Position numbers and translations under genes: made by a program. A stretch of DNA of 64,000 nt from Paenibacillus sp. 19GGS1-52 (GTDB lineage: Bacteria > Bacillota > Bacilli > Paenibacillales > Paenibacillaceae): NCBI RefSeq assembly GCF_022369515.1, contig NZ_CP059724.1, positions 3,224,001 through 3,288,000 of the forward strand, given 5' to 3'. How positions within the stretch are numbered: the first letter of the stretch is position 1; each line of letters opens with the position of its first letter. Below the pieces are notes generated by a model, which saw only the letters and a program-made list of their open reading frames with translations, was not told the origin of the DNA and did no database searches. Positions 34,386 to 42,617 of the stretch are shown piece after piece.

Positions 34386-35714
34386 GTGAGCTTTTCTAAA
34401 GAGGATATAGTGCGCATTGCCAAGGAAGAGAATGTCCGTTTTATTCGTCTGCAATTTACCGACCTGCTCGGTACAATCAAGAATGTAGAAATTCCAGTAA
34501 GTCAGCTAGAAAAAGCACTTGATAACAAAATGATGTTCGATGGTTCTTCCATCGAAGGTTATGTGCGTATCGAGGAATCTGACATGTATCTTTATCCTGA
34601 CCTTAGCACTTGGGTGATTTTCCCGTGGGTGACGGATAATCGTGTGGCACGTTTGATTTGTGATGTGTACATGCCTGATGGCACTCCTTTTGCTGGAGAT
34701 CCACGGGGTATTCTCAAGCGCTGCTTGATTGAAGCTAAAGAAATGGGCTTCACTGCTATGAACGTAGGACCTGAGCCTGAATTCTTCTTGTTCAGAACGG
34801 ATGAAAAGGGTAATCCTACTACAGAATTAAACGATCAAGGTGGATATTTTGATTTGGCGCCGATGGATCTTGGGGAGAACTGCCGCCGCGAAATCGTATT
34901 GACACTGGAAGAAATGGGCTTTGAAGTGGAAGCCTCACATCACGAGGTGGCTTATGGCCAGCATGAGATCGACTTCAAATATGCTGACGCAATCAAAGCT
35001 GCTGACCAAATTCAAACCTTTAAGCTTGTAGTGAAGACGGTTGCCCGTCAACACGGCTTGCATGCAACATTTATGCCTAAACCATTATTTGGAATGAACG
35101 GATCAGGCATGCACGCTCACCAATCCTTGTTTAAAGGCGAAGAGAATATGTTCTATGATGAAAGCGATTCTCTTGGTTTGAGTAAAACTGCACGCTATTA
35201 CATGGCTGGTATATTAAAGCATGCGCGTGCTTTTGCTGCCATTACGAACCCGACAGTGAACTCTTACAAACGTCTTGTGCCTGGTTATGAAGCGCCTTGT
35301 TATGTAGCTTGGTCCGCGAGCAATCGCAGTCCAATGATTCGTATCCCAGCTTCAAGAGGGCTTAGCACACGCGTTGAGGTCCGCAATCCAGATCCAGCAG
35401 CTAACCCGTACCTCGCACTTGCTGTAATGTTGAAGGCAGGGCTCGATGGTATTAAGCGCAAGCTTGATCTTCCAGCTCCTATTGACCGTAACATTTACAT
35501 TATGTCTGAGGAAGAACGTATTGAAGAAGGTATTCCAAGCTTGCCAGGAGATTTGAAAGAAGCGTTGAGCGAAATGATTCGCAGTCATGTGATTACAGAA
35601 GCTCTCGGCGAACATGCTCTTGCACATTTTTATGAACTGAAAGAGATTGAATGGGACATCTACCGCACCCAAGTCCACGAATGGGAAAGAGCGCAGTACA
35701 TGACTCTTTACTAG
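34386..35714 (+). CDS. glnA: Glutamine synthetase, type I
   Basis: 442 residues, normal for the Firmicute GSI-alpha type. Signature [39 protein letters not shown] near the N-terminus, [17 protein letters not shown] (ATP region), [23 protein letters not shown], and the C-terminal [17 protein letters not shown]. It makes glutamine from glutamate, ammonia and ATP. No adenylylation tyrosine context is expected in this type; control is by feedback and GlnR. GTG start with GGGAGAGGG upstream. A strong terminator follows. Confidence 0.97.
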   Translation: MSFSKEDIVRIAKEENVRFIRLQFTDLLGTIKNVEIPVSQLEKALDNKMMFDGSSIEGYVRIEESDMYLYPDLSTWVIFPWVTDNRVARLICDVYMPDGTPFAGDPRGILKRCLIEAKEMGFTAMNVGPEPEFFLFRTDEKGNPTTELNDQGGYFDLAPMDLGENCRREIVLTLEEMGFEVEASHHEVAYGQHEIDFKYADAIKAADQIQTFKLVVKTVARQHGLHATFMPKPLFGMNGSGMHAHQSLFKGEENMFYDESDSLGLSKTARYYMAGILKHARAFAAITNPTVNSYKRLVPGYEAPCYVAWSASNRSPMIRIPASRGLSTRVEVRNPDPAANPYLALAVMLKAGLDGIKRKLDLPAPIDRNIYIMSEEERIEEGIPSLPGDLKEALSEMIRSHVITEALGEHALAHFYELKEIEWDIYRTQVHEWERAQYMTLY

Positions 35715-35720
35715 AAGGCT

Positions 35721-35757
35721 AAACCCTAGACGCTGAATGTAGCGTCTAGGGTTTTTG
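35721..35757 (+). terminator. Terminator of glnRA
   Basis: AAACCCTAGACGCT / AGCGTCTAGGGTTT, a perfect 14-bp stem with a six-base loop, then TTGTTT. Confidence 0.9.
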
Positions 35758-35863
35758 TTTGTTGGGGCATATTTTTACGAGACAATTTCATTCCCTAATG
35801 CCCAAGTGTACCTCAGTAATTTTCATATTCTAATTTGTATTCAAATACAAAGGAGGGAATATG

Positions 35864-35956
35864 ATGGGTGAATTTGCAGGAGGGTTTACTTCTACTAGTG
35901 CAATTCTGGTTCTGTTTATCTTGTTGGTAATTATATCTAAGGCTTTCTTGATCTAA
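35864..35956 (+). CDS. Small membrane peptide, YjcZ-like
   Basis: 30 residues (31 from the ATG at 35861): MGEFAGGFTSTSAILVLFILL then VIISKAFLI. A short Gly-containing start and one hydrophobic helix are typical of YjcZ/CotH-adjacent sporulation micro-proteins of Bacilli. AGGAGG at 35851-35856 gives seven-base spacing to the second ATG (35864), so that start is preferred. A terminator follows within 60 bases, so it is a monocistronic unit. The function in such peptides is not established. Confidence 0.75.
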   Translation: MGEFAGGFTSTSAILVLFILLVIISKAFLI

Positions 35957-35978
35957 CCTAATTCATAGCCCTTTTCCT

Positions 35979-36017
35979 AATTCCAATAATCCATTTTGGA
36001 TTGTCGGAATTTTTTTG
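35979..36017 (+). terminator. Terminator of the YjcZ-like gene
   Basis: AATTCC-AA-TAATCC pairs with GGATTGTCGGAATT (small internal mismatch), then seven T. Confidence 0.75.
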
Positions 36018-36031
36018 TTGAAGATGGAAGG

Positions 36032-36667
36032 CTATTTTTTCAGCTTTGCCAAAGCTTTTTCCATTTGCTGTTCATTTGATTTTATACTGTCACTATCAAC
36101 AGCATTTACACCCAGATACGTATATTTCGTGTTTTGATAAAAATCGAAGGCAAAATCACTTATCGCTTCACCATCACTATGTTGATTTCCAACAACAATA
36201 GCTTTAAATATATTGGTCAACATGTATTCAGCATCATCGATATTAGCCAGATAGTTCTCCGAAGTGTATTCCTCAACAATGGACGATTCGAAATCAAGCA
36301 ATTCGTCTTTATTTGGTTTGTAATTTCTTGCTAACGCTTCAGCCGATGTGGCTTTTTCTGTAGGTGACGCATCTGATTGAGCAAGTCTTTTTAGCGTGGA
36401 TTCCCAGCTCTCGTTGACCTGTTCGGTAGTTGCTGGGGTAACGCTTGGCCCATTTGTAGGCTGGTCTGTTGATTGTGTTGGCTGTGTTGGCTCCACTGTT
36501 GGCTCAATTATAGGTTCGGTAATGGCCTCTTCAGTTGGCTCAATAGTAGCAGTAGGAGTTACCTGTTCTATTGTTGTTTTTTTACCTCCGTTGGTTATGA
36601 CAAAGAATCCTATAAGCACAACTACGATGCACCAGAACAACCACTTTCTATAAAATGGAATTTTCAT
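36032..36667 (-). CDS. Membrane-anchored hypothetical protein with Thr/Pro/Glu-rich stalk
   Basis: 211 residues from the ATG with AGGAGG five bases upstream (minus strand). One N-terminal membrane helix (WLFWCIVVVLIGFFVIT, about residues 9-25), then a low-complexity stalk of PTE/PTQ repeats (about 38-85), then a mostly helical acidic domain containing AEALARNYKPNKDELLDFESSIVEEY. It is probably outside the cell or the membrane face. I do not recognise the C-terminal domain. Its codon use and AT-richness suggest an accessory gene. Confidence 0.65.
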   Translation of the reverse strand: MKIPFYRKWLFWCIVVVLIGFFVITNGGKKTTIEQVTPTATIEPTEEAITEPIIEPTVEPTQPTQSTDQPTNGPSVTPATTEQVNESWESTLKRLAQSDASPTEKATSAEALARNYKPNKDELLDFESSIVEEYTSENYLANIDDAEYMLTNIFKAIVVGNQHSDGEAISDFAFDFYQNTKYTYLGVNAVDSDSIKSNEQQMEKALAKLKK

Positions 36668-37108
36668 GTTGTCCTCCTCATGTCTGACCTTCATTCTAAA
36701 TCCAGTTTATCAATGATGTCGTGGGATAACTGTTCATCCAGAAAAGATTAAGGAAATATTCAGCGGAGCTTTATGTAGCTTTAAGGTTTAGAGGTTATAG
36801 TTAAGTTCTCCACTCCCCGGTGGATTCATTCTTTTCCTAGATCCTACCAAACATTTTGGTAGGATCTTCTCTTATTTCATTCGCTTAATGTTTCCTTCAC
36901 GCATATCCACTACGGCGATGCTCAAGTAATATAATTGGAAAAGGGAAGAATACGGTAGCAACGGGTATGCGGCTTTAATCACAATAGATCAACCGCTGAT
37001 TTTGGCTTTGAGCCAATAATAGAATATAGAATATTCTCTCTCTCATACAGGTTACTTAACCAATGACGAGGGCTTAGAATAAGCCCCCGAAAAATATAGA
37101 TATATTAA
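36668..37108. other. Gene-free stretch with an orphan hairpin
   Basis: About 440 bases without a convincing ORF. It should hold the promoter of the minus-strand gene on its left. A perfect 12-bp hairpin (GATCCTACCAAA / TTTGGTAGGATC, 36840-36866) followed by TTCTCTT stands alone with no gene feeding it. The right part is AT-rich leader of the ROK gene. Nothing else is recognised. Confidence 0.5.
36840..36866 (+). terminator. Orphan hairpin, possible terminator
   Basis: Perfect 12-bp stem with a three-base loop; the following sequence TTCTCTTATTTC is pyrimidine-rich rather than a clean T-run. Confidence 0.4.
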
Positions 37109-37127
37109 AATACTTTTATAAAGTATT
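37109..37127 (+). promoter_or_regulatory. Palindromic operator candidate upstream of the ROK regulator
   Basis: AATACTTT-TAT-AAAGTATT, perfect 8-bp arms, 26 bases upstream of the ROK gene start. The position and symmetry suggest autoregulation by that repressor. Confidence 0.5.
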
Positions 37128-37152
37128 GTATTAAGTGAGGTGATTATTATAT

Positions 37153-38196
37153 ATGGAGAATATTGGCGGAAATGCTCTTGTCACAAGAGAGGTTAATATT
37201 AATTTGGTTAGAAGAGTCTTGAAGGAGAAGCAACAAGCCACCAAACGAGAAATTGCTGAGACAACAGGCTTGAGCGTGGTGACTGTCGCTACTGTGCTGC
37301 AGCATTTAGTGAAATACAATGAAGTGCTTGAGTCTGGGCTGATTTCATCTAGTGGAGGGAGACCTGCGCAACAATATACATACAATGAGGAGTTCGTTCT
37401 TGCTTTGATTGTATATCCCTATGAAACGGAAGGTTGTACCTTTATCCATGGCACCATTGTCAATCTTTCCGGAAAAAGCATGTACGAAACAAATGTTCAA
37501 GTAGAACTTGTGAATCTGCAAAGTTTTGAACAAATTATTGATCATTGTATTAGTCTCTATGCTTCTATTCAGGCGCTTGGCTTCGGTTTACCTGGCGCTG
37601 AATATGATGGGAAAATGATTGTGTCAGACTATGAATCCTTACTAGGTATTTCGGTTACAGGGCACTTTAGAACTCGCTATCAAAAACCAGTTGTTATGGA
37701 AAATGATGTGAATGCTGCAGTTATTGGGTTCTGCAGACGTACGCAGGTAGCTGTCGATGCTTCAATAGTCTACTTGTATTTCCCGGAAAAGTTCCCTCCT
37801 GGAGCTGGTATATATCTAAATGGAAAGCTGTACAGAGGGAGACGAAGCTTTGCCGGTGAAATTGCCAATATACCGCTGGGGATAGCATGGGGGGAGGCTG
37901 CCTTGCTGGACTCATCAGAACTGCTATCTGAAGCGATAGCTAAACTTACGGTAACAATCTGTAGTGTGCTGAATCCTGATGCTGTAGTGCTGTATGGGAG
38001 CTTTTTAACGATGGACCATATCCATGAACTTACCCAAAGATGCAGTACACAACTGCCTGCAAGCGCGATGCCAAAGCTGTTGCTTTCCGAGGATTTTGCA
38101 GCTGATTATAGAGAGGGAATGATAGTGCAAACCCTCAGTACGTTAGAACCAGAGATACATTTAATCAAATATGACAGTATAGGTGGGAATCGCTAA
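37153..38196 (+). CDS. ROK-family transcriptional regulator
   Basis: 347 residues. N-terminal winged helix (VNINLVRRVLKEKQQATKREIAETTGLSVVTVATVLQHL, about residues 13-52), the usual XylR/NagC-type lead, then a ROK sugar-kinase-like domain with GFGLPGAEYDGKMI, VVMENDVNAAVIGFCRR and AGIYLNGKLYRGRRSFAGEIANIP. The ATP phosphate motif and zinc cluster of active ROK kinases are incomplete, so it is probably a sugar-sensing repressor. GAGGTGA lies upstream of the ATG. Its stop overlaps the start of the MFS gene (TAATG), which it likely controls. Confidence 0.85.
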   Translation: MENIGGNALVTREVNINLVRRVLKEKQQATKREIAETTGLSVVTVATVLQHLVKYNEVLESGLISSSGGRPAQQYTYNEEFVLALIVYPYETEGCTFIHGTIVNLSGKSMYETNVQVELVNLQSFEQIIDHCISLYASIQALGFGLPGAEYDGKMIVSDYESLLGISVTGHFRTRYQKPVVMENDVNAAVIGFCRRTQVAVDASIVYLYFPEKFPPGAGIYLNGKLYRGRRSFAGEIANIPLGIAWGEAALLDSSELLSEAIAKLTVTICSVLNPDAVVLYGSFLTMDHIHELTQRCSTQLPASAMPKLLLSEDFAADYREGMIVQTLSTLEPEIHLIKYDSIGGNR

Positions 38197-39392
38197 TGGC
38201 CACATTATTTTTAATCATCATCTATTTAGCTTTCATTAGTTTGGGATTGCCTGATTCTATGCTAGGAGCAGCGTGGCCGGTCATGCAAATCGAGTATGGA
38301 ACACCCATTGAAATGGCTGGTGTGCTCTCCATGGTCATTGTGGCCGGTACGATCATCTCCAGCTTAGCAAGTGAGGCTGTGCTAAATCGTTTGGGTACTG
38401 GAAAGGTCACTTTAATCAGTGTTGCAATCACCGCTGTTTCGCTATTAGGCTTCTCACTATCACCCTCTATTCTGTGGCTTGCTATTTGCGCGCTGCCGCT
38501 TGGACTAGGAGCGGGGTCAATTGATGCCGGGTTGAATAACTATGTGGCTACCCACTACAAAGCGCACCATATGAGCTGGCTGCACTGTTTCTGGGGGGTT
38601 GGAGCTATGATTGGACCTATTATAATGTCCCATAATATTGCAGGGGGGCATTCTTGGAGAGATGGTTATACTGCTGTTAGCCTGATTCAGTTTGGATTGG
38701 TTTTGGTGTTATTCCTCACACTTCCATTATGGAAACGGGTTGAGCGAACCAACCATGTTGTGGAAAAAGAGGAGCAAATCATATCCATCCATTCATTACT
38801 TCCGGAGACCCATGAGAAACCCTTGAAAATTAAAGGTGTTAAGTTTGCCTTATTTACTTTCTTATTTTATGTGGGTGTTGAAGCGACAATGGGATTGTGG
38901 GGGAGTAGTTTTCTTGTGAATGTGAAGGGATTGTCTGCCTCATCGGCAGCGCAATGGGTGTCCATGTATTATGCAGGTATAACAGCAGGGAGATTGCTCA
39001 CCGGATTCGTAACTTTTAGATTCAGCAACCGGGATCTTATACGTGCTGGACAAATAATAGCATTGCTAGGGGCTATATTACTGGTCATACCGTTACCGGA
39101 GATGTTTTCGCTAATTGGTTTTATTCTGGTTGGCTTAGGCTCTGCCCCTATATTTCCTTGTATGCTGCATGAAACGCCAGTCCGCTTCGGGAAAAAGCAC
39201 TCCCAAAAGATCATGGGCTATCAAATGGCTGTCGCCTATGTAGGAGGAGCAATCCTGCCGCCGCTGCTGGGATGGGTAGCTGCCCTTACCTCGTTTATGA
39301 TCTTTCCGTTTGTCATTGTAGCCTATATTATCATCATGCTCATTAGTTCAGAGAGAATAAATAGCTTGATGAATAAACGTCAGACGATTTGA
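38196..39392 (+). CDS. MFS transporter, probably sugar-related
   Basis: 398 residues with about twelve hydrophobic helices. Starts with LIIIYLAFISLGLPDSMLGAAWPVMQIEYG, the pattern of the FucP/YfkF-like sugar efflux or uptake group. GLGAGSIDAGLNNYVATHYKAHHMSWLHCFWGVGAMIGP is the conserved loop region. The central cytoplasmic loop is about 25 residues. Translationally coupled to the ROK regulator upstream, which supports a carbohydrate substrate without naming it. Confidence 0.88.
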   Translation: MATLFLIIIYLAFISLGLPDSMLGAAWPVMQIEYGTPIEMAGVLSMVIVAGTIISSLASEAVLNRLGTGKVTLISVAITAVSLLGFSLSPSILWLAICALPLGLGAGSIDAGLNNYVATHYKAHHMSWLHCFWGVGAMIGPIIMSHNIAGGHSWRDGYTAVSLIQFGLVLVLFLTLPLWKRVERTNHVVEKEEQIISIHSLLPETHEKPLKIKGVKFALFTFLFYVGVEATMGLWGSSFLVNVKGLSASSAAQWVSMYYAGITAGRLLTGFVTFRFSNRDLIRAGQIIALLGAILLVIPLPEMFSLIGFILVGLGSAPIFPCMLHETPVRFGKKHSQKIMGYQMAVAYVGGAILPPLLGWVAALTSFMIFPFVIVAYIIIMLISSERINSLMNKRQTI

Positions 39393-39487
39393 TATTATTT
39401 ATAAGACTGTACAACCTGTATGCAGGAAGTGATATACTCTTTTGTGAAGTTATAACTTTAGAATTACGTTCATATAGGAGTGATATC

Positions 39488-39715
39488 ATGAGTAATACTT
39501 ATAAAGTACTTTCTACAGATGCCGATCTTTTTACCGCTGCGCTCGCTCAGGTTCAGGTATATGTAGTCCAGAAGAAGACGGAGCAACCGGATTGTATTGT
39601 AGATTATTGTGGGCCGATTCGCGAATATACACCGGATTTTGTAAATATGGGTGATATTAAATATAGAAGAGCTGGATTTGAATTCCGAGTGCATATCCCT
39701 AAAAAAGCATTTTGA
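39488..39715 (+). CDS. Hypothetical protein, 75 residues
   Basis: Starts MSNTYKVLSTDADLFTAALAQ; soluble and mixed alpha/beta in appearance, with two Cys (DCIVDYCG). GGAGTG lies five to ten bases before the ATG at 39488. The frame is open further upstream to 39389, but that portion has no RBS. I do not recognise it. It converges on the minus-strand gene at 39773; a 9-bp hairpin lies between them. Confidence 0.6.
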   Translation: MSNTYKVLSTDADLFTAALAQVQVYVVQKKTEQPDCIVDYCGPIREYTPDFVNMGDIKYRRAGFEFRVHIPKKAF

Positions 39716-39717
39716 GC

Positions 39718-39755
39718 CCCCCTCGGAAAATACCGGTTTAGTTTGTTCCGAGGGA
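39718..39755. terminator. Hairpin between convergent small genes
   Basis: CCCTCGGAA / TTCCGAGGG, a 9-bp stem with a 17-base loop. No T-run on either side. Confidence 0.45.
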
Positions 39756-39772
39756 TACACCCAAAATTAAGG

Positions 39773-40162
39773 TTACAAGAAATTAAAAGCTGTTATTTGA
39801 TCTGCATAAACAATCAGTTGTTTATATTCAATCGCGAGCTCATAGTTGGCGAATGGTCTAACAATAACGTTATCCAGGACTATGAAGTTATAGTTGAAGT
39901 TCTTGTCCGGATGCTCAGATTCCAGATATGATATGTACTCGTCCACAATGACGTCATCCATCAATGATTTTAAATTAAATAGATCCTCCTTATTCGAACT
40001 GTTGGGAGATACATTTCCTTGAATACTGCCAAAGGCCGTAAGCAGGTTAACCTTTCGCTCGCTAACAAGCTCATTATTTAATAATAAATTGGAGAGCTTG
40101 CCCAGTGTATCAACCTTAAAATCCACGAGGGTTCTTATTTTTGAATTATTCAATCCTGACAC
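39773..40162 (-). CDS. Hypothetical protein, about 129 residues
   Basis: Begins (GTG) MSGLNNSKIRTLVDFKVDTLGKL; a TTG nine bases further in, better spaced from AAGGGA, is also possible. The protein is soluble, acidic and Asn-rich, with VIVDEYISYLESEHPDKNFNYNFIVLDNV near the middle. No motif recognised. The upstream region contains the palindrome GTATTAATAC. AT-rich composition suggests an accessory gene. Confidence 0.6.
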   Translation of the reverse strand: MSGLNNSKIRTLVDFKVDTLGKLSNLLLNNELVSERKVNLLTAFGSIQGNVSPNSSNKEDLFNLKSLMDDVIVDEYISYLESEHPDKNFNYNFIVLDNVIVRPFANYELAIEYKQLIVYADQITAFNFL

Positions 40163-40327
40163 TTCCCTTCAAGTATTAATACCAGTTACAATATTCGACA
40201 TATAATTGCAGAAGTCCTCGCAGATCAGTAAAAATATTTAGAAGTTGCCAGAGGCTGACCTATAAGCCATGTACATGAATTTAGGACAACCTCTTTTGTA
40301 AAAGCAGAAGCTCAGAAAGGAAATACT

Positions 40328-40675
40328 TTAATCTCTTATGGTCACTCGGATTCCTATAGGAAGTATTGCTGCAAGAGCTGTAACATCCTCATTATACATA
40401 CGTATGCAGCCATGAGAGACCTCTTTTCCGATGGAGGAAGGGTCATTGGTTCCGTGGATGCCGTAATGCGGTTTCGATAATCCCATCCAAAAGACTCCAA
40501 ACGGGCCACCAGGATTAGGCTGCTTGTTGATTATTGTATATTCGCCCAAGGGAGATTGGGTTAGCATTTTGCCGATCCCAACAGGAAACCCTCTGACAAC
40601 GGTGTTATCATCAAGCAGATATAACATACGTTGTGATAAATCAACGATAATTCGATAATTTGGCATCGTATTCAT
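40328..40675 (-). CDS. L,D-transpeptidase, minimal YkuD domain
   Basis: 115 residues, only the YkuD catalytic domain. Motifs: [53 protein letters not shown], and SHGCIRM (about residues 88-94) with the catalytic Cys and conserved Ser/His/Arg. No signal peptide or LysM is visible, unlike many secreted members, so localisation is uncertain; spore-former genomes often carry such short YkuD proteins. GGAG lies just before the ATG at 40675 (minus strand). Confidence 0.88.
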   Translation of the reverse strand: MNTMPNYRIIVDLSQRMLYLLDDNTVVRGFPVGIGKMLTQSPLGEYTIINKQPNPGGPFGVFWMGLSKPHYGIHGTNDPSSIGKEVSHGCIRMYNEDVTALAAILPIGIRVTIRD

Positions 40676-40800
40676 CACTCCTCTCAGGATAGAATATGTG
40701 TGGAGTGTCGGGGCTGTTAATACAATGAGGGCGATGCTTGAAAGATGGTTTCTGCGTGGTGAATTTATGATAAACTTTTTTCGAAATATAAGAATTTATA

Positions 40801-40884
40801 TGTTTCACACGATAATTTATCCTTATATTTTCGAAGAAACGGGTGCCGTCCATATAAAGGACGGCACCCGTTTCATCTTGTTCC
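40801..40884 (+). repeat. Dispersed intergenic repeat, copy 1 (with terminator-like hairpin)
   Basis: About 84 bases starting TGTTTCACACGATAATTT, sharing nearly all its sequence with 48256-48340. It contains a perfect 16-bp stem (40836-40851 / 40859-40874, GAAACGGGTGCCGTCC). Only these two copies were noticed in the window. Confidence 0.75.
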
Positions 40885-40941
40885 AATAAAGACAAAAGGC
40901 AGTTCCGCATAGAAGCGGAACTGCCTTTTGTCTTTATTGGA
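40882..40941 (-). terminator. 27-bp perfect palindromic terminator of lexA
   Basis: Arms 40882-40908 and 40915-40941 with a six-base loop (ATAGAA), 13 bases after the lexA stop on the minus strand. An unusually long stem. Its 3' part carries CTGCCTTTTGTCTTT on both strands. Confidence 0.85.
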
Positions 40942-40954
40942 GGAGGGCATAACA

Positions 40955-41581
40955 CTAGTGGATATCGCGGAACAATCCGATCACTCTGCCCAAGATGGTA
41001 ACGCGGTTTAGACGTAAGGGTTCATAGGCAGGATTCTCTGGTTGCAGGCGTATATGATCACGTTCTTTATAAAAGGTCTTAACGGTTGCCTCGTCTTCTT
41101 CGGTCATAGCTACAACGATATCTCCGTTGTCGGCAGTTTGCTGTTGACGCACGATGACATAATCACCATTCAGAATACCAGCGTCTATCATACTGTCTCC
41201 AAGTACAGATAACATAAATACTTTGTTGTCACCAATGAAATGAGAAGGTAGCGGAAAGTAATCTTCAATATTCTCTGTGGCTGTAATTGGAATTCCGGCG
41301 GTGACTTTACCGAGAACAGGAACACGGGTAACGGTTTGGGCAAATTGATGAACATTATCGGAATCATCTTGACCAAGTACTTCAATCGCACGTGGTTTCG
41401 TTGGGTCACGACGGATTAGACCTTTCTTCTCGAGCCGGTCCAAGTGACCGTGTACTGTTGAACTGGAGGCAAGGCCGACGGCTTCACCAATTTCGCGGAC
41501 AGAAGGTGGATAACCCTTGCTGCGGACTTCGTTACGTATAAATTCCAGGATCGCCAGCTGGCGACTCGAAATCTTGGACAT
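40955..41581 (-). CDS. lexA: SOS repressor LexA
   Basis: 208 residues from the ATG giving [19 protein letters not shown]. Winged helix with [28 protein letters not shown]; self-cleavage bond Ala95-Gly96 in VTAGIPI; catalytic Ser130 (LGDSMIDAG) and Lys167 (ATVKTFY). RecA filaments trigger autocleavage and derepression. The frame is open upstream but only the shorter start matches the family N-terminus. It is divergent from the yneA-like gene with LexA-like boxes in between, so it is autoregulated. Confidence 0.97.
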   Translation of the reverse strand: MSKISSRQLAILEFIRNEVRSKGYPPSVREIGEAVGLASSSTVHGHLDRLEKKGLIRRDPTKPRAIEVLGQDDSDNVHQFAQTVTRVPVLGKVTAGIPITATENIEDYFPLPSHFIGDNKVFMLSVLGDSMIDAGILNGDYVIVRQQQTADNGDIVVAMTEEDEATVKTFYKERDHIRLQPENPAYEPLRLNRVTILGRVIGLFRDIH

Positions 41582-41738
41582 CGGAATCAACCCCATATAG
41601 TAATGTTTGGGAAAATTATAACATAGAACTACCGTTCGCACAAACATAAGTTCTAATCTACCAATTTAAAATGAAGTAGAGAGGCTAAATATTGATATTT
41701 TATATTCTAGAGCTGGAAAATAGACCTCCCGAAATAAG

Positions 41739-41752
41739 AGAACAATTGTTCG
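41739..41752. promoter_or_regulatory. LexA-like box 1
   Basis: AGAACAATTGTTCG, containing the perfect palindrome GAACAATTGTTC, close to lexA. Confidence 0.75.
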
Positions 41753-41762
41753 AAAAAAGCTA

Positions 41763-41791
41763 TTGATCAAAACACATGTTCGTGTTATATT
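41763..41791 (+). promoter_or_regulatory. yneA promoter with LexA-like box 2 in the spacer
   Basis: TTGATC (41763-41768), 17 bases, TATATT (41786-41791). The spacer contains AAAACACATGTTCG (41769-41782), twelve of fourteen positions of CGAACRNRYGTTYG. Same arrangement as at the YolD-like gene. Confidence 0.65.
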
Positions 41792-41804
41792 ATTTTTGAA
41801 AGTA

Positions 41805-41818
41805 AGAACAAGTGTTTG
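41805..41818 (+). promoter_or_regulatory. LexA-like box 3
   Basis: AGAACAAGTGTTTG, thirteen of fourteen positions of the LexA consensus, between the yneA promoter and its RBS. Confidence 0.75.
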
Positions 41819-41832
41819 GAGGGCGATGTTTG

Positions 41833-42246
41833 ATGATGAAGTATAGCACATACCGCAGTATCTATGATGAGGCTCAGAAGGTCGAAGCTGTTGGGCAGAT
41901 TTCTGTATCTGATAAATTGAAATTAAGCAGAGAAATTACAGGTCGACTGGTAGATAGAGTATTGAAGATGTTCAAGCAAGATCAATTGGTAAAGTTATCC
42001 TTAATAATTCTACTTGTGGTATCTGGCTTTACAGTGGTTGGTAACGTATTTGCAGGATCAGTGTCTTTAATGAAGCAAGAGAAGCGGGTTGTTGTGGAAC
42101 GTGGAGATACACTTTGGAGTATTGCACTTGAGAACAAACCGACAGATATGAAGACGGCTGTATATATAGAAGGAATTAAACGATCTAGTGGATTAGAGGA
42201 CAGTAATATTAAGGCTGGAGATATCATTACATTGCCTATTTATTAA
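41833..42246 (+). CDS. yneA: YneA-like SOS cell-division suppressor (LysM)
   Basis: 137 residues. Cytoplasmic N-terminus of about 50 residues, one membrane helix (LSLIILLVVSGFTVVGNVFAG), then an extracellular LysM domain beginning VVVERGDTLWSIALENKP and ending GDIITLPIY. The gene is divergent from lexA behind LexA-like boxes, as for B. subtilis yneA, whose product delays division during DNA damage. GGAGGG (41818-41823) supports the ATG at 41833. The N-terminal cytoplasmic extension is longer than in the B. subtilis protein as I recall it. Confidence 0.85.
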   Translation: MMKYSTYRSIYDEAQKVEAVGQISVSDKLKLSREITGRLVDRVLKMFKQDQLVKLSLIILLVVSGFTVVGNVFAGSVSLMKQEKRVVVERGDTLWSIALENKPTDMKTAVYIEGIKRSSGLEDSNIKAGDIITLPIY

Positions 42247-42276
42247 TTTATTATGAACAGCATACATGTATAAGAC

Positions 42277-42314
42277 AGAGCTTGCAGGGAGTAGACCTTG
42301 ACAAGCTCTTTTTC
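42277..42314 (+). terminator. Terminator of yneA
   Basis: AGAGCTTG / CAAGCTCT, 8-bp stem, then TTTTTCTC. Confidence 0.7.
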
Positions 42315-42357
42315 TCATGGCAAAGTTAGAATGAATTTATTAGGGGAGGGGAAAGTT

Positions 42358-42567
42358 TTGGACTTCGATAAAATGGTCGCACGCATTAACGAATTAGCAC
42401 GCAAGCAGAAGAGCACCGGCCTTAGTGAAGAGGAAACGGCAGAACGCGCCAAGCTCCGCGAATTGTATCTTGCTAATTTCCGCAGTAATTTCCGTACTCA
42501 GCTGAATACTATTGAAGTTGTAGATAATGATGAGCATGGACAAGGCAACAAGGGGCTAAAACATTAG
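42358..42567 (+). CDS. DUF896 family protein (YnzC-like)
   Basis: 69 residues. The family pattern ARINELARKQKSTGLSEEETAERAKLRELYLANFRSNF is clear (about residues 8-46). B. subtilis YnzC is a small helical-hairpin protein of unknown function, also downstream of yneA. The TTG at 42358 was chosen since GGGGAGGGG lies seven bases upstream and it gives the family length. The open frame upstream overlaps the yneA terminator. Confidence 0.88.
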   Translation: MDFDKMVARINELARKQKSTGLSEEETAERAKLRELYLANFRSNFRTQLNTIEVVDNDEHGQGNKGLKH

Positions 42568-42617
42568 CGCCTCGGTACCTTTTCATAGATATTACAGTAT
42601 GACTAGGGGGAAATGAC

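Noticed and set aside
40641-40955. 104-codon minus-strand open frame between the L,D-transpeptidase and lexA
   Set aside because: It overlaps the L,D-transpeptidase start, reads straight through two terminator palindromes, and has no credible RBS or protein pattern.
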